Shown: piece after piece, positions 4,266-5,506 of the stretch | Numbering within the stretch: the stretch's first letter is position 1 | Layout: each line of letters starts with the position of its first letter | From: Actinomycetota bacterium | GTDB lineage: Bacteria; Actinomycetota; Acidimicrobiia; IMCC26256; PALSA-610 | Assembly (NCBI GenBank): GCA_030839105.1 | Contig: JAUZEI010000436.1 | Coordinates: forward strand, 1-5,506 | Direction: 5' to 3' | DNA: 5,506 nucleotides | Notes under the pieces: generated by a model | The model's database searches: none | Told to the model about the DNA's origin: nothing | Seen by the model: only the letters and a program-made list of their open reading frames with translations | Made by a program: the position numbers and the translations under genes

Positions 4266-5506
4266 ACGGGCAGGACGCCGTGCTTACGCCACGGCCGGTC
4301 GACCCGTTTGTCGGCTGTGATGCGCAGGCCGCGCGCGATCGCGGCCCGAGTGTCGGCGGGATCGATCACGTCATCGAGCTGAGCGTGCCCCGCCGCGATG
4401 TAAGGATCGATGTTCGCCCGGATCTCCTCGGCCAACTCCAGGCGCTTGGCGGCGCGTTCGTCGTCGTCTTCGATCGCCTCGAGGACGCGGCGGTGGATGA
4501 TGTTCACCGCGCCGTCGGGACCCATCACCGCGATCTCGGCGGTCGGCCACGCGACGATGTAGTCGGCCTCGTACGCGAGCCCGTTCATCACGAAGTATCC
4601 GGCGCCGTAGCTCTTGCGCAGGATCACCGAGATCTTGGGCACTGTCGCCTCGCTCACCGCGAAGAGCATCTTCGCGCCATGGCGGATGATGCCCTGCTTC
4701 TCGACCGCGGAGCCGACGATGAACCCCGGAACGTCGTGGAGGAAGACGAGCGGAATGTTGAACGCGTCGCACAACCAGACGAAGCGCGCGGCTTTGTCGG
4801 CCGCATTCACGTCGAGCGCGCCGCCCAGCACCATCGGTTGGTTGGCGATGACGCCCACGGGCCGTCCGTCGACGCGCGCCAGACCGGTCACGAGGTTCTT
4901 CGCCCACTCCGGCTTCATCCAAAAGACTTCGCCCTCGTCGACGATGGCCTGGATCACCTTGCGTACGTCGTACGCGCGCCGCGGTGCCGTCGGCACGATG
5001 TCGTACAACTCCTCGGCACGCCGATCGATCGGATCGTCGGTCACCCGGATCGGTGGGCGTTCCTGGTTGTGCTGCGGGAAGAACGACAGATACGCGCGCA
5101 CGACGCGGAGACATTCCTCGTCGTCGGCGACTTCGAGGTCGGCGACCCCCGACACCTTGGTGTGCACCGCCGAGCCGCCCATCTCCTCTTCGGTCACGTC
5201 CTCACCGACGGCGGCCTTCACCAGATGGCGACCGCCGAGCGCCATCGACGACGTGCCCTTGACCATCGGTACGAAGTCGGCGAGACCGGGGATGTAGGCC
5301 GTACCGGCCGCGCAGTGACCGAGCATCGCCGCGACCATGGGCACGACGCCGCTCATCGCGACCTGCTCGCGGAACAACGCGCCGGCCCCCGCGAAGGTAG
5401 AACCACTCGTCGACTGGATCCGTGCCCCCGCGGAATCGAGGAGCCAGACGAACGGCATCCGCTGGCGCACCGCGTGGCCCCGCATGCGTGCGATCTTGTT
5501 CTCGCC
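4262..5506 (-). CDS. Acyl-CoA carboxylase carboxyltransferase (beta) subunit, 5' end outside window
   Basis: Transfers CO2 from carboxybiotin to an acyl-CoA, in the acetyl/propionyl/methylcrotonyl-CoA carboxylase family. The reading frame is open to the right edge (7 codons, GENKIAR, precede the first Met at 5485), so 414 residues remain of a typical 510-530; roughly the first 100 are missing. Visible are the N-half acyl-CoA region DSAGARIQ (24-31), CAAGTAYIPGL (65-75; first oxyanion segment), GGSAVHTKVSGVAD (110-123), the C-half biotin-side region NQPMVLGGALD, FLHDVPGF, RKSYGAGYFVM (297-307) and AWPTAEIAVMGPDGAVNI (319-336), and the usual C-terminal DDVIDPADTR. At the position that is Asp in propionyl-CoA and Ile in the acetyl/propionyl-type S. 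coelicolor enzymes there is Phe (305). GAGY in place of GGAY is closer to methylcrotonyl-type subunits. The substrate is therefore open. It is the first visible gene of the run and is coupled to the GNAT gene. Confidence 0.92.
   Translation of the reverse strand, partial: GENKIARMRGHAVRQRMPFVWLLDSAGARIQSTSGSTFAGAGALFREQVAMSGVVPMVAAMLGHCAAGTAYIPGLADFVPMVKGTSSMALGGRHLVKAAVGEDVTEEEMGGSAVHTKVSGVADLEVADDEECLRVVRAYLSFFPQHNQERPPIRVTDDPIDRRAEELYDIVPTAPRRAYDVRKVIQAIVDEGEVFWMKPEWAKNLVTGLARVDGRPVGVIANQPMVLGGALDVNAADKAARFVWLCDAFNIPLVFLHDVPGFIVGSAVEKQGIIRHGAKMLFAVSEATVPKISVILRKSYGAGYFVMNGLAYEADYIVAWPTAEIAVMGPDGAVNIIHRRVLEAIEDDDERAAKRLELAEEIRANIDPYIAAGHAQLDDVIDPADTRAAIARGLRITADKRVDRPWRKHGVLPV

Noticed and set aside
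4371..5114. A 247-residue minus-strand frame inside the carboxyltransferase gene
   Set aside because: It is a frame shadow of a well-conserved carboxyltransferase and is mostly Arg/Gly/Ala repeats.

Overview
This is a high-GC window with dense, GC-rich third codon positions, several GTG or TTG starts, and two 4-base GTGA stop/start overlaps. The gene types are a class E-like sortase, a separate TB7.3-like biotin carrier, an EchA6-like crotonase and an actinobacterial-type CcmA/CcmB pair. Together they point to an actinomycete (phylum Actinomycetota). The exact wording of the CcmA/CcmB and sortase proteins feels closest to Acidimicrobiia, but that is an impression from memory and not a computed placement.

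The layout has three blocks. (1) Positions 1-748, minus strand, hold ccmA (haem-exporter ATPase), with the first codons of ccmB overlapping its stop and running off the left edge. (2) Positions 870-2715, plus strand and divergent from ccmA, hold a membrane-anchored sortase followed 7 bases later by a PLP-dependent threonine/serine dehydratase-like protein. The 121-base gap between blocks 1 and 2 must hold both divergent start regions. (3) Positions 2821-5506, minus strand and convergent with block 2, form a four-gene run. In transcription order it is an acyl-CoA carboxylase carboxyltransferase (5' end outside the window), a GNAT acetyltransferase (4-base overlap), a 72-residue stand-alone biotin carrier (20-base gap) and an enoyl-CoA hydratase/isomerase-family protein (15-base gap). 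The roughly 105-base gap between blocks 2 and 3 holds only terminator-like hairpins.

Block 3 reads as part of a biotin-dependent acyl-CoA carboxylase system in which the biotin carrier is a separate polypeptide. A biotin carboxylase subunit is needed and is not visible; it may lie to the right or elsewhere in the genome. Block 1 belongs to cytochrome c maturation. Block 2 pairs a cell-surface transpeptidase with an amino-acid enzyme; their only visible link is the tight spacing.

I do not see a convincing new multi-gene system here. There are no RNA genes, mobile elements or CRISPR repeats. The points most worth a second look are at residue level. The dehydratase lacks the segment that carries the divalent-metal loop in its relatives. 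The crotonase lacks both catalytic glutamates. The carboxyltransferase has Phe at the position known to set acyl-CoA specificity. The biotin carrier has a possible leaderless promoter of its own.
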